Source: an uncultured Blautia sp. (GTDB taxonomy: Bacteria; Bacillota; Clostridia; Lachnospirales; Lachnospiraceae). From it: DNA of 11,108 nucleotides. The notes beneath the pieces were generated by a model. That model did not search any database, was not told the origin of the DNA, and saw nothing but the letters and a program-made list of their open reading frames with translations. A program made the position numbers and the translations under genes. The stretch is taken from assembly GCA_900765525.1 (NCBI GenBank), contig CAAFRY010000250.1:1-11108 (forward strand), read 5' to 3'. The stretch's first letter is position 1. Each line of letters opens with the position of its first letter. Positions 1 through 7,953 of this stretch are shown piece by piece.

Positions 1-104
1 AAGCGCTTTGCGCAGCGATGCGCACTCGCATGAAAGGCAGATGTCAGCTAAAGCTGACCACGCTCGGCGCAGCAAAAGTGTGCTTCTTTTTCACTGCCTT
101 GCTT
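1..104. other. Palindrome-rich stretch downstream of ilvA, cut by the window edge
   Basis: No gene is seen here. The stretch follows the ilvA stop codon and holds several inverted repeats. TGCGCA occurs twice (9-14 and 19-24) around a 4-base loop. An alternative ATGCG/CGCAT pair lies at 18-22 and 27-31. A 7-bp stem sits at 43-49/52-58 (GTCAGCT/AGCTGAC). AAGGCAG at 34-40 can pair with CTGCCTT at 94-100, enclosing the 43-58 hairpin. GCGCAGC is repeated directly at 10-16 and 67-73. No T-tract follows any stem on the minus strand, so this is not a standard intrinsic terminator for ilvA. It could be a structured 3' region or a copy of a dispersed palindromic repeat; the sequence alone cannot decide. 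Confidence 0.45.
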
Positions 105-1316
105 TTATAAATTGGCCATGACTACCTTAGGTCTGTAGCCTTCTTCCTCCAGAGCACGGATGATTTCCTGCTTATGGTCTGTGCCAAAAGCTTCCATTGT
201 GATTTTCAGCTCCACTGCAGCAGTACGGTTGGTGCTGACAAATTGGTTGTGGTCCAGCTTAATTACATTTCCCTGTTTTCCTGCTATGATACTTGCCACT
301 CTTACCAGTTCTCCCGGCTTATCCGGAAGAAGTACGGATACCGTAAAGATACGGTCTCTGGCAATCAGTCCGTGCTGTACCACAGAAGCCATGGTAATCA
401 CATCCATATTTCCTCCGCTTAAAATGGATACCACTTTTTTATTCTGGAATTTCAGGTGCTTCAGAGCCGCCACAGTCAACAGTCCGGAGTTTTCCACGAC
501 CATCTTGTGATTCTCTACCATATCCAGGAAAGCAACCACTAGCTCATCGTCCTCCACAGTAATGATTTCATCTACATTTTTCTGTATGTAGGGGAAAATA
601 TGGTCTCCCGGCCGCTTCACCGCCGTACCGTCGGCAATGGTATTTACCGTTGGAAGCGTCATAACCTCCCCGTTTAAAATAGAGGCCTGCATGCAGTTGG
701 CTCCTGCAGGCTCCACTCCGATAACCTTAATGTTTGGATTTAAAAGTTTCACCAGGGTAGACACTCCCGTAGCCAGACCGCCGCCGCCAATAGGCACCAG
801 AATATAATCTACCAGCGGAAGCTCCTTGATGATTTCCATTGCAATGGTTCCCTGTCCCGTAGCCACCGCCGCATCATCAAAAGGATGGATAAAGGTATAG
901 CCATATTGTTCTGCCAGCTCATAGGCATAGTCACAGGCCTCGTCATAGACGTCTCCGTGAAGCACCACCTGGGCTCCATAGCTCTTAGTACGTTCTACCT
1001 TAATCAGAGGAGTTGTGGTAGGCATAACGATAACTGCCTTCACACCGAAGGTCTTAGCCGCATAGGCTACTCCCTGGGCGTGATTTCCGGCGGAAGCAGT
1101 AATAAGTCCCTTTTCCCGCTCTTCTTCTGACATGGAGCTGATTTTATAATAGGCTCCCCGAATTTTGTAGGCCCCTGTCACCTGCATATTTTCCGGCTTC
1201 AGATACACTTTGTTTCCTGTCTGGGCACTGAAATAATCGCTGTAAACCAGTTTTGTTTCTCTGGTTACTTTTTTTACAATTTCAGAAGCCTCTTCAAATT
1301 TGTCTAATGTAAGCAT
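105..1316 (-). CDS. ilvA: Threonine ammonia-lyase (threonine dehydratase) with C-terminal ACT domain
   Basis: This cytoplasmic PLP enzyme deaminates L-threonine to 2-oxobutanoate, the entry to isoleucine synthesis; serine is a common second substrate. The fold-type II catalytic domain spans about residues 5-320. The Schiff-base lysine is K51 in the GAYKIRGA context, SAGNHAQG lies at 75-82, the glycine loop GGGG that holds the PLP phosphate is at 177-180, and SGGN is at 300-303. Residues about 325-403 form a single ACT domain (LLPDKPGEL near 329-337), a module that usually binds amino-acid effectors. At 403 residues it matches the single-ACT form, longer than TdcB (about 330) and shorter than E. 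coli IlvA (about 514). The ATG lies 20 bases after the ftsY stop, with AGGAG and GAAGG upstream. Biosynthetic versus catabolic role cannot be settled here, because no other ilv gene is in view. Confidence 0.95.
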   Translation of the reverse strand: MLTLDKFEEASEIVKKVTRETKLVYSDYFSAQTGNKVYLKPENMQVTGAYKIRGAYYKISSMSEEEREKGLITASAGNHAQGVAYAAKTFGVKAVIVMPTTTPLIKVERTKSYGAQVVLHGDVYDEACDYAYELAEQYGYTFIHPFDDAAVATGQGTIAMEIIKELPLVDYILVPIGGGGLATGVSTLVKLLNPNIKVIGVEPAGANCMQASILNGEVMTLPTVNTIADGTAVKRPGDHIFPYIQKNVDEIITVEDDELVVAFLDMVENHKMVVENSGLLTVAALKHLKFQNKKVVSILSGGNMDVITMASVVQHGLIARDRIFTVSVLLPDKPGELVRVASIIAGKQGNVIKLDHNQFVSTNRTAAVELKITMEAFGTDHKQEIIRALEEEGYRPKVVMANL

Positions 1317-1336
1317 TTGCTTTTACCTTCTTTCTC

Positions 1337-2293
1337 CTATATAGCCATATCCTGCTCCTTACCGGAGCCTGTATTAAATAAAGCATTGACAAACTCGTCT
1401 GAATCAAATTTCTGTAAATCATCAATAGTTTCTCCCACACCGATGTATTTCACCGGAATGTCTAATTCAGATTCAATTGCCACGGCGATTCCGCCCTTCG
1501 CTGTACCGTCCAACTTGGTAAGGATGATTCCTGTCACATCTGCCACCTCATTGAACTGTCTGGCCTGGGCTAATGCATTCTGTCCCGTAGTACCATCCAG
1601 CACCACTAAGGTTTCCAGATAAGCTTCCGGGTATTCCTTCTCGATTATCCGGTAAATCTTCCCAAGTTCCTGCATCAGATTCTTCTTATTGTGGAGCCGT
1701 CCTGCAGTATCGCACAGCAGAACATCTGCGTTTCTGGCCTTAGCTGCCGCAATAGCATCATACACCACGGAGGCCGGGTCCGCACCCTCCTGTCCTCCAA
1801 TCAGCTCCACGCCGGCACGGTTGGCCCACTGGGTAAGCTGTTCTCCTGCCGCTGCACGGAAGGTATCCGCAGCAGCCAGAATTACCTTCTTTCCCTGCTC
1901 CTTCAGCTTGCCTGCCAGCTTGCCTACGGATGTGGTTTTTCCCACCCCGTTGACGCCGATAACCAACACCACGGATTTCCGGTTTTCAAATTCGTAGGCA
2001 GTCTCCCCTACGGCCATCTGTTCTTTAATGCTGTCCATCAGAAGCTGTTTGCACTCTGCCGGTTCCTTGATACGGCGCTCTGCCACCTGCTCCTTCAATC
2101 TTTCTATAATAGAAGTAGTGGTATTGATACCAATGTCCCCCATTACCAGGATTTCTTCTATTTCCTCATAAAAATCATCGTCAATGCTGGAGTATCCGCT
2201 GAAAATAGAATCAATCCCGGATACAATATTCTCTCTGGTCTTAGAGAGTCCCGCCACCAGACGTTTAAAAAAGCCTTTCTTTTCTTCTGCCAT
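1337..2293 (-). CDS. ftsY: Signal recognition particle receptor FtsY
   Basis: FtsY is the SRP receptor GTPase. It docks ribosome-SRP (Ffh) complexes at the membrane and hands nascent membrane proteins to SecYEG. Residues about 1-95 form the helical N domain and 105-318 the G domain. The GTPase motifs are complete: P-loop GVNGVGKTT (113-121), DTFRAAAGEQL (143-153), DTAGRL (195-200), TKLDGTAKGG (259-268) and the closing GVGE with DDLQKFD (286-297). At 318 residues it lacks the long acidic A domain of E. coli FtsY; only a short basic start (KKGFFKRL) is left for membrane contact, as is normal in Firmicutes. The ATG is 9 bases after the smc stop. Its ribosome binding site overlaps that stop (TAGGAGG), so translation is probably coupled to smc. 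The rnc-smc-ftsY order is widely conserved in Firmicutes. Confidence 0.97.
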   Translation of the reverse strand: MAEEKKGFFKRLVAGLSKTRENIVSGIDSIFSGYSSIDDDFYEEIEEILVMGDIGINTTTSIIERLKEQVAERRIKEPAECKQLLMDSIKEQMAVGETAYEFENRKSVVLVIGVNGVGKTTSVGKLAGKLKEQGKKVILAAADTFRAAAGEQLTQWANRAGVELIGGQEGADPASVVYDAIAAAKARNADVLLCDTAGRLHNKKNLMQELGKIYRIIEKEYPEAYLETLVVLDGTTGQNALAQARQFNEVADVTGIILTKLDGTAKGGIAVAIESELDIPVKYIGVGETIDDLQKFDSDEFVNALFNTGSGKEQDMAI

Positions 2294-2302
2294 ATTTTCC
2301 TC

Positions 2303-5300
2303 CTATTTATCCAGCGCATTTTCTATCAGATTTACGGACACCAGAGTGGACACACCCTTTTCCTGCATGGTAATACCATAGAGCCTGTCTGCCGCTGTCA
2401 TGGTGCCACGTCTATGTGTTATAATAATAAACTGCGTGTTTTTTGTCAACTTATGCAGGTATTGGGCATACCTGGTAACATTGGAGTCATCCAAAGCAGC
2501 CTCAATCTCATCCAAAAGACAGAAAGGAGATGGCTTCAGATTTTGGATAGCAAACAAAAGGGCAATAGCTGTCAGGGCCTTTTCCCCTCCGGACAACTGC
2601 ATCATATTCTGCAGCTTCTTTCCGGGAGGCTGGGATATAATGCGGATTCCCGCCTCCAGAATATCTTCCTCCTCATCCAATTCCAGGGTTCCCTTTCCGC
2701 CTCCGAATAATTCCTTAAAGGCCTTATCAAACTCCTGACGGATTTGGGCAAATTTTTCCTCGAACTGCCGCCTCATACCGCTGTCCAGCTCTTCTATGAT
2801 GCCCATAAGGGTTTCCTCTGATTTCACCAAGTCGTCATGCTGTTCCTTCATAAAGCTGTGGCGCTCTGAAAGCTCTTTATACTCCTCAATGGCGTTTACA
2901 TTTACATTGCCAAGCTGACGGATTTCTCCCTTTACCTGCGCAATTTCTTTCTTAATCTGATTTCTCTCTTCCGGCTGAGGTTCTTCTTCCTCCCTGGCCT
3001 GGGCATAGGTCATCTCGTATTCTTCCCACATGTAATTCATCTGGGCTTCCTGTTCTTCCTCCAGCTTTTCCTTCTGCCCCTGAAGGCGATAGCTCTCCTT
3101 ATCCAGAAGATTCATCCTGGCCGAAAGCTCGTCTCTTCTCTCAAAGAAGGTCTTATGGCTCTGGTTCATCTCTTCCTTTCTGGCCAGCGCCTCCTTCATC
3201 TTCTCCTGGTCTTCCAGGGCTACTTTTTTGGCAGCTTCAATGGTCTTTTGGATTTCCTCAATCTCTTTTTGCTTTCTGGAAATCTCCTCCTGGCCCTGGC
3301 TTCTGTCCAGAGATAATTTCTTTTCCTGCTCTTTCAAAGCTTCTGTTTCCCTGTGGATTCGGTGGAGATTTTCCAGCACAAAGCCTTGGCGGGAGGTAAG
3401 CTCCGTGGTTTTTAAATGATAGCCCTCCAGTTCTTTGGAAAAACGGGTTTCCTCTTTTTTCTTTTCTTCCAGAATTTCCTGATTCTGATTGATGCTTTCT
3501 TCCAGCTTTTTTTCCTGTTCTGCGCTGGTTTCCAGCTCCATCTGGATAGATGCGCTGTTCTCTTCTATTTCCGCTGTCTGCTTTTGCAGCTCCTCTTTTT
3601 CCTGTTTCAGGCTTTCATAACCGGCCTTGATTTCCTCCCGCTTCCCTGACATGGAATTTAAGTTCATCTGCACTGTATTTTCCCTGATATACAGCTCCTG
3701 AAGCTGCTCCTGGATAGATGCAGCCTGGTCTCTCAGCCGGTTTCTTTTTTCCCGGTATTCCTCCAGCTTTTTCTGCATCTCATCCATATCCTTTTTCAGG
3801 GCTTCCACGCTGTCCTGAAGCTCCTCGATTTCTCTCCTTCGACCCAGAAGATTACTGTTATTTTTAAAGGAACCTCCCGTAAGAGAACCTCCCGGATTCA
3901 GAGACTCTCCTTCAATCGTAACCATACGGATACTGTACTGGTATTTCCTGGCAATAGCAATTCCATGGTCAATATGGTCCACCACTAAGGTTCTTCCCAG
4001 CAGATAGTTGGCCAGTCCCTCGTACTGCTCCTCCACTTTTACCAGCTGGCTGGCAATGCCGATAACCCCCGGCTCTTTTAAAGCCTGGGGATTATTAAAT
4101 CCTTTTTTGTTCTTCATACTGGTAAGCGGTAAAAAGGTAGCTCTTCCGTATTTGTTCTTTTTCAGAAAACCGATAAGCTCCTTAGCGGTCTCCTCATTGT
4201 CTGTGACGATGTTCTGGATACTGCCTCCCAAAGCTGTCTCAATGGCAGTTTCATAATTCTTTTCCACTTTCAGAATGTCCGCCACCACGCCCCGAATCCC
4301 AGGTACTCTTTTCTTTTGCTCCATTACCCGCCGGATACTATTTCCGTAACCGTCGTAACGTTCGGTAATATTTTTCAAAGATTCCAGTCTGGAAGCTTCC
4401 CTGTGATAAGCAGTCTGGCCGATTTCCAGCTGTTGGTTTCCTCTGGCCATTTCTGCCTGGTATTTTTTTATTTGGTCCTCGCAGTGGTTTCCCTGCCGCA
4501 CCAGCTTCTCAATACTTTCCTCTATTTCTTTTTTCTCTGCCTGGTATTTTTCTTTAGCCTCCTCCATCTGAGAGGCTTCACTTTTCAGCCGCAGATGCTT
4601 CTGGTTCAGTTCCACTTTCCGGATGGAAATCTGCTCCAACAGGGCGTCATAGCGCTGCAGCTTTCCTTTGGTGGAAGCCCGGAGATTGAGAATCTCAATA
4701 ATCTCATTCTTTCCATTCTCCACCGCCTCCTCCAGACGGTGTATCTCCATAGCCGCATCCTGAAAGGCTTTCTGGATTTTTCTCTGGTTTTCCTGAAGCT
4801 CCTGCAGCTTTTGGGAAAGTTCATCTTTTTCCTTCTGGCAATCCTCGGCTTCCAGAATTCGCTTTTCTATATCCTCTCCCAGTGTAAGGCTTCTCTCCTG
4901 ATACTGGGCATCATTCTGCCTGGCCGAGTGTATCTGTTCCTCTAAAATGTGAATCTGATTTTCCAGATTCTGCTGCTGCAGAGCCTTTTTCGTAGCTTCA
5001 TCTCTGGCTTTCTGAATCTCTTCTTCTAACTGAGCCAGCTGAGTCTCCAGTCTGTCATATTCTGCCTTGGTGGTCTCAAAATTCTTACAGGTTTCCTCCA
5101 AGTCACCCTGGGCAATGGAATATTTCTCGTCTACCTGCTGCATTTGACTGCGAATTCTTCCCATTTCCACTAAAAACATCTGAATATCCAAATGTTTCAG
5201 CGCTTCCTTTTTCTTTAAATACACTCTGGCTGTCTCAGACTGTCTCTCCAAAGGCCCCAGCTGTCTGGCCAATTCCCCCAGTATATCCCGGACTCTGGTA

Positions 5301-5863
5301 AGGTTCTGCTGTTCTTCCTCCAGCTTTTTGATAGCCGTATTTTTTCTTCGTTTGAATTTCACGATTCCGGCCGCCTCATCGAAAAGTTCCCGCCGTTCTT
5401 CCGGCTTTCCGCTAAGGATTTTATCAATCTGGCCCTGACCGATGATGGAATAGCCTTCCTTTCCAATACCCGTATCGTAGAAAAGTTCGTTTACATCCTT
5501 CAGTCTGCAGGCTGTACCGTTCAGCAGATATTCGCTTTCTCCTGAGCGGTATAACCTTCTGGCAATGGTAACCTCCTGATAATCAATGGGCAGTTTATGG
5601 TCGCTATTGTCCAGCGTAATAGCCACATAAGCAAAGCCCAATGGCTTTCTGGTTTCTGTGCCGGAAAAAATAATATCCTGCATATTTCCGCCTCTTAACT
5701 GTTTGGCGCTCTGCTCTCCCAGCACCCACCGCACTGCATCGCCTACATTGCTCTTGCCGCTTCCGTTGGGTCCTACAATAGCCGTAATACCATTGTGGAA
5801 TTCAAATGTTATCTTATTGGCAAAGGATTTAAACCCCTGTACCTCAATGCTCTTTAAATACAT
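2303..5863 (-). CDS. smc: Chromosome segregation ATPase Smc (condensin subunit)
   Basis: Smc dimerises and, with ScpA and ScpB (not in this window), forms the condensin that organises and separates replicated chromosomes. The 1186-residue layout is the full family architecture. The N-terminal ATPase half has Walker A GPNGSGKSN (31-39) and a Q-loop region GQGQIDKIL (142-150). A long charged coiled coil covers about 170-510. The hinge spans about 515-665, opening with VPGIRGVVADIL and closing with the glycine-rich GGSLTGGS (658-665). A second coiled coil follows to about 1010. The C-terminal ATPase half has the signature LSGGEK (1090-1095), Walker B ending LLDE (1116-1119; E1119 is the expected catalytic glutamate) and an H-loop histidine near 1150. 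The start MYLKSIEVQGFKSF is the canonical N-terminus. It overlaps the end of rnc by 10 bases, with GGGAG only 4 bases before the ATG, so coupled translation is likely. No frameshift or gap is visible. Confidence 0.98.
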   Translation of the reverse strand: MYLKSIEVQGFKSFANKITFEFHNGITAIVGPNGSGKSNVGDAVRWVLGEQSAKQLRGGNMQDIIFSGTETRKPLGFAYVAITLDNSDHKLPIDYQEVTIARRLYRSGESEYLLNGTACRLKDVNELFYDTGIGKEGYSIIGQGQIDKILSGKPEERRELFDEAAGIVKFKRRKNTAIKKLEEEQQNLTRVRDILGELARQLGPLERQSETARVYLKKKEALKHLDIQMFLVEMGRIRSQMQQVDEKYSIAQGDLEETCKNFETTKAEYDRLETQLAQLEEEIQKARDEATKKALQQQNLENQIHILEEQIHSARQNDAQYQERSLTLGEDIEKRILEAEDCQKEKDELSQKLQELQENQRKIQKAFQDAAMEIHRLEEAVENGKNEIIEILNLRASTKGKLQRYDALLEQISIRKVELNQKHLRLKSEASQMEEAKEKYQAEKKEIEESIEKLVRQGNHCEDQIKKYQAEMARGNQQLEIGQTAYHREASRLESLKNITERYDGYGNSIRRVMEQKKRVPGIRGVVADILKVEKNYETAIETALGGSIQNIVTDNEETAKELIGFLKKNKYGRATFLPLTSMKNKKGFNNPQALKEPGVIGIASQLVKVEEQYEGLANYLLGRTLVVDHIDHGIAIARKYQYSIRMVTIEGESLNPGGSLTGGSFKNNSNLLGRRREIEELQDSVEALKKDMDEMQKKLEEYREKRNRLRDQAASIQEQLQELYIRENTVQMNLNSMSGKREEIKAGYESLKQEKEELQKQTAEIEENSASIQMELETSAEQEKKLEESINQNQEILEEKKKEETRFSKELEGYHLKTTELTSRQGFVLENLHRIHRETEALKEQEKKLSLDRSQGQEEISRKQKEIEEIQKTIEAAKKVALEDQEKMKEALARKEEMNQSHKTFFERRDELSARMNLLDKESYRLQGQKEKLEEEQEAQMNYMWEEYEMTYAQAREEEEPQPEERNQIKKEIAQVKGEIRQLGNVNVNAIEEYKELSERHSFMKEQHDDLVKSEETLMGIIEELDSGMRRQFEEKFAQIRQEFDKAFKELFGGGKGTLELDEEEDILEAGIRIISQPPGKKLQNMMQLSGGEKALTAIALLFAIQNLKPSPFCLLDEIEAALDDSNVTRYAQYLHKLTKNTQFIIITHRRGTMTAADRLYGITMQEKGVSTLVSVNLIENALDK

Positions 5864-6564
5864 AAATCTCCCTTTTCGCTTTTCAGCTTTTTAATGGAGC
5901 AGTAGGCCGCCTGCTGCTCTGCTGACTTTTTCGTATGTCCGCAGCCTTCTCCCAGAATCTTGTCGCCCAAGACAGCCTGGACAAAGAAGGACTTATTATG
6001 GTCCGGGCCTTCCTCCCGTACCAGTACATACCGCACGTCTTCTTCGTAACAGCCCTGTACAATTTCCTGAAGAGTAGTCTTGCTATCATAAAAGAGCTGC
6101 TTACTCTCTATGTCATTGAGTATGAACCTGTGAATAAACTCTTTTGCATTAGCAAAACCGCCATCCAGATATATGGCGCCAATCAAGGCTTCCATGGCAT
6201 CAGAAACAATGGAATCCCGGCTTCTTCCTCCTGTGGCCTCCTCGCCCTTTCCCAAAAGCAGGTAATCCCCCAGGGGAATCTCTCTGGCGCACAGTGCCAG
6301 TGTAGGTTCACAGACCATACTGGCCCGTTTCTTAGTCAGCTCTCCCTCCGGCATATCCTTGTACCTGTGAAATAGAAATTCACTGGAAGTCACTTCCAAA
6401 ACCGCATCCCCCAGAAACTCCAGCCTTTCGTTATTCCCATTATAAGGAATATGGTGTTCATTAGCATAGGAGCTATGGGTCATGGCGTTAATAAGAAGCT
6501 GGAAATTCTCAAACTGGTATCCTATTTTTTTCTCCAGCTCTAAAAATTTTTTTGTATTTTTCAT
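5854..6564 (-). CDS. rnc: Ribonuclease III
   Basis: RNase III cuts double-stranded RNA. It processes rRNA precursors and selected mRNAs and acts as a dimer with Mg2+. Counted from the start chosen here, the protein is 236 residues, the usual size. The nuclease domain covers about 1-150, with the signature NERLEFLGDAVL (45-56). Acidic residues E46, E49 and D53, with D122 and E125 in the later SDAMEALIGAIYLDGG motif, match the known metal-binding set. A double-stranded RNA-binding domain covers about 161-228 (ends AEQQAAYCSIKKL). The open frame runs upstream to an ATG at 6645, but that adds 27 residues read through the hairpin after acpP. The ATG at 6564 has AAGGAG well placed before it and gives the family N-terminus. 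Its last codons overlap the smc start. Transcription must come from read-through of the upstream hairpin or from a promoter I cannot identify. Confidence 0.96.
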   Translation of the reverse strand: MKNTKKFLELEKKIGYQFENFQLLINAMTHSSYANEHHIPYNGNNERLEFLGDAVLEVTSSEFLFHRYKDMPEGELTKKRASMVCEPTLALCAREIPLGDYLLLGKGEEATGGRSRDSIVSDAMEALIGAIYLDGGFANAKEFIHRFILNDIESKQLFYDSKTTLQEIVQGCYEEDVRYVLVREEGPDHNKSFFVQAVLGDKILGEGCGHTKKSAEQQAAYCSIKKLKSEKGDLCI

Positions 6565-6591
6565 AATCTCTCCTTCGCATGTCTGTATTGC

Positions 6592-6648
6592 AAAAAAAGG
6601 GGATGTCACATTCTGCCTAAAAATTACCGGCAGCTTTGGTGACATCCC
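6592..6648 (-). terminator. Terminator-like hairpin after acpP, in the leader of rnc
   Basis: On the minus strand, GGGATGTCAC (6648-6639) pairs perfectly over 10 bp with GTGACATCCC (6609-6600). The loop holds a second small stem, CTGCC/GGCAG (6633-6629 with 6617-6613). The 3' arm is followed by an extra C and seven T residues (6598-6592). It begins 6 bases after the acpP stop. Stem plus T-run is the form of an intrinsic terminator. The 29-base loop is larger than usual, and the rnc start codon is only 27 bases beyond the T-run, so partial termination or attenuation is plausible. Confidence 0.75.
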
Positions 6649-6654
6649 GAAAGC

Positions 6655-6885
6655 CTAGCCAACTAATCTTTTAATCTGCTCTACCGCATCTCCTACAGAT
6701 ACTATCTGTTCCACGTCTTCTGTAGGAATTTCAATGTCAAACTCTTCTTCAATGCCCATCATAATTTGGAAAATATCCAGAGAATCCGCTCCCAGGTCGT
6801 CTACAAAGGTTGTCTCTGTGGTTATCTCTTCCGTATCCACGTTCAGAACCTCTGCGATTATCTTCTGTAATTTTTCCAGTTCCAT
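6655..6885 (-). CDS. acpP: Acyl carrier protein
   Basis: ACP carries growing acyl chains on a 4'-phosphopantetheine arm during type II fatty-acid synthesis. It donates finished chains to PlsX, encoded just upstream. The 76-residue, strongly acidic protein is the standard size. The arm attaches to S35 in the GADSLD motif (32-37), and helix II continues [12 protein letters not shown] (38-49), the surface most partner enzymes recognise. The ATG lies 12 bases after the plsX stop. The ribosome binding site AAGGAGGT shares bases with that TAA stop, so the two genes are almost certainly cotranscribed and probably coupled. A terminator-like hairpin follows immediately. Holo-ACP synthase and the fab genes are not in this window. 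Confidence 0.97.
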   Translation of the reverse strand: MELEKLQKIIAEVLNVDTEEITTETTFVDDLGADSLDIFQIMMGIEEEFDIEIPTEDVEQIVSVGDAVEQIKRLVG

Positions 6886-6897
6886 GATATGACCTCC

Positions 6898-7926
6898 TTA
6901 TCCTTCCTCTTTCTTTTCGTTTGCAACCATGAGATTTTCCTCTATACGCCGGCTGATTTGCTGTTCTTTAAAGGAAATGCACTGGATGATAGAGTTTTTA
7001 AATTCTGTCTCCTTAGAATTGCCGTGGCATTTTACCACCAGCCCTTTCAGTCCCAAAAGAGGGGCGCCCCCATACTGGCTGGCATCAAAGCTTTTCAAGG
7101 TCTGTTTCAGCGCAGGTTTAATCAGAAGAGCCCCAATCTTACTGCGCAGAGTGGACATAAGCCCCTCCTTTACTTTGGAAATCAGTGTAGAACCTACTCC
7201 TTCATAAAGCTTCAGGATTACATTTCCTACAAAAGCCTCGGTAACAATCACATCTGCAGCTCCCTCCGGAATCTCTCTGGCTTCAATACTTCCGATAAAG
7301 TTAATATCCTTACATCCCCTCAGAATAGGATAAGTTTCCTTTACCAGAGCATTTCCTTTTTCTTCCTCTACACCAATATTTACGATTCCCACTCGGGGGT
7401 TCTTGATTCCCACCACATGCTCCATATAGATAGAACCCATTCTGGCAAACTGCACCAGATGAGAGGCCCTGGCATCTACATTGGCTCCGCAGTCAATCAG
7501 CAGGGAAACTCCTTTTTTCGTAGGAATCAGGGGAGCTAAAGGCGCTCTCTCCACGCCCTTGATACGGCCCACTATGGTAGTGCCTCCTACCAGGATAGCG
7601 CCTGAGCTTCCGGCTGATACAAAGGCATCTGCCTCGCCCTTTTTCACCATTTTCATTCCCACCACAATAGAGGAATCTTTTTTCCCCCGTATGGCTGCCA
7701 CCGGAGGCTCTCCTGTCTCAATGACCTGGCTGGCCGGAATTACCTGAATCCTGTCCTTGGGATAAGAACAGGCTGCCAGTTCCTGTTCCACAGCCTGGGG
7801 CTGTCCCACCAGCAATATTTCTACATTTTCTTTTTCCTGTGCAGCAGCCACCGCTCCTTTTACGGCTTCCCGGGGAGCATTATCCCCTCCCATGGCGTCT
7901 ACTGCAACCCTGATTTTATTATCCAT
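6898..7926 (-). CDS. plsX: Phosphate acyltransferase PlsX
   Basis: PlsX converts acyl-ACP and phosphate to acyl-phosphate, which PlsY then uses to acylate glycerol-3-phosphate, the first step of phospholipid synthesis in most Gram-positive bacteria. It is a peripheral membrane enzyme. At 342 residues it is full length. Family landmarks are DAMGGDNAP (10-18), SAGSSGA (104-110), DCGANVDA (145-152), ADVIVTEAFVGNV (224-236) and GAPLLGLKG (287-295). The second motif is more often SAGNTGA, so the SS here is a mild variation in a conserved loop. The ATG has AGGAGG six bases upstream and a recognisable promoter about 28 bases further up, making plsX the first gene of its unit, followed by acpP. No FapR gene is adjacent. 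Confidence 0.96.
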   Translation of the reverse strand: MDNKIRVAVDAMGGDNAPREAVKGAVAAAQEKENVEILLVGQPQAVEQELAACSYPKDRIQVIPASQVIETGEPPVAAIRGKKDSSIVVGMKMVKKGEADAFVSAGSSGAILVGGTTIVGRIKGVERAPLAPLIPTKKGVSLLIDCGANVDARASHLVQFARMGSIYMEHVVGIKNPRVGIVNIGVEEEKGNALVKETYPILRGCKDINFIGSIEAREIPEGAADVIVTEAFVGNVILKLYEGVGSTLISKVKEGLMSTLRSKIGALLIKPALKQTLKSFDASQYGGAPLLGLKGLVVKCHGNSKETEFKNSIIQCISFKEQQISRRIEENLMVANEKKEEG

Positions 7927-7953
7927 GTGTATCCTCCTGTTATACTAACACTG

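Noticed and set aside
1691..2710. Long open frame on the + strand opposite ftsY and the end of smc
   Set aside because: It lies entirely antisense to two clearly conserved genes, crosses their junction, has no ribosome binding site I can see and its translation resembles no known family.
4316..4945. Open frame on the + strand opposite the smc coiled coil, with hydrophobic runs
   Set aside because: The Leu/Phe-rich product is the expected mirror of Glu/Lys/Gln-rich coiled-coil codons on the other strand.
6565..6645. N-terminal extension of RNase III
   Set aside because: It is read through the hairpin after acpP, does not match the family and is bypassed by a good SD before the ATG at 6564.
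6889..7539. Open frame on the + strand opposite plsX
   Set aside because: It is antisense to a full-length conserved gene, with no promoter or SD and no recognisable motif.
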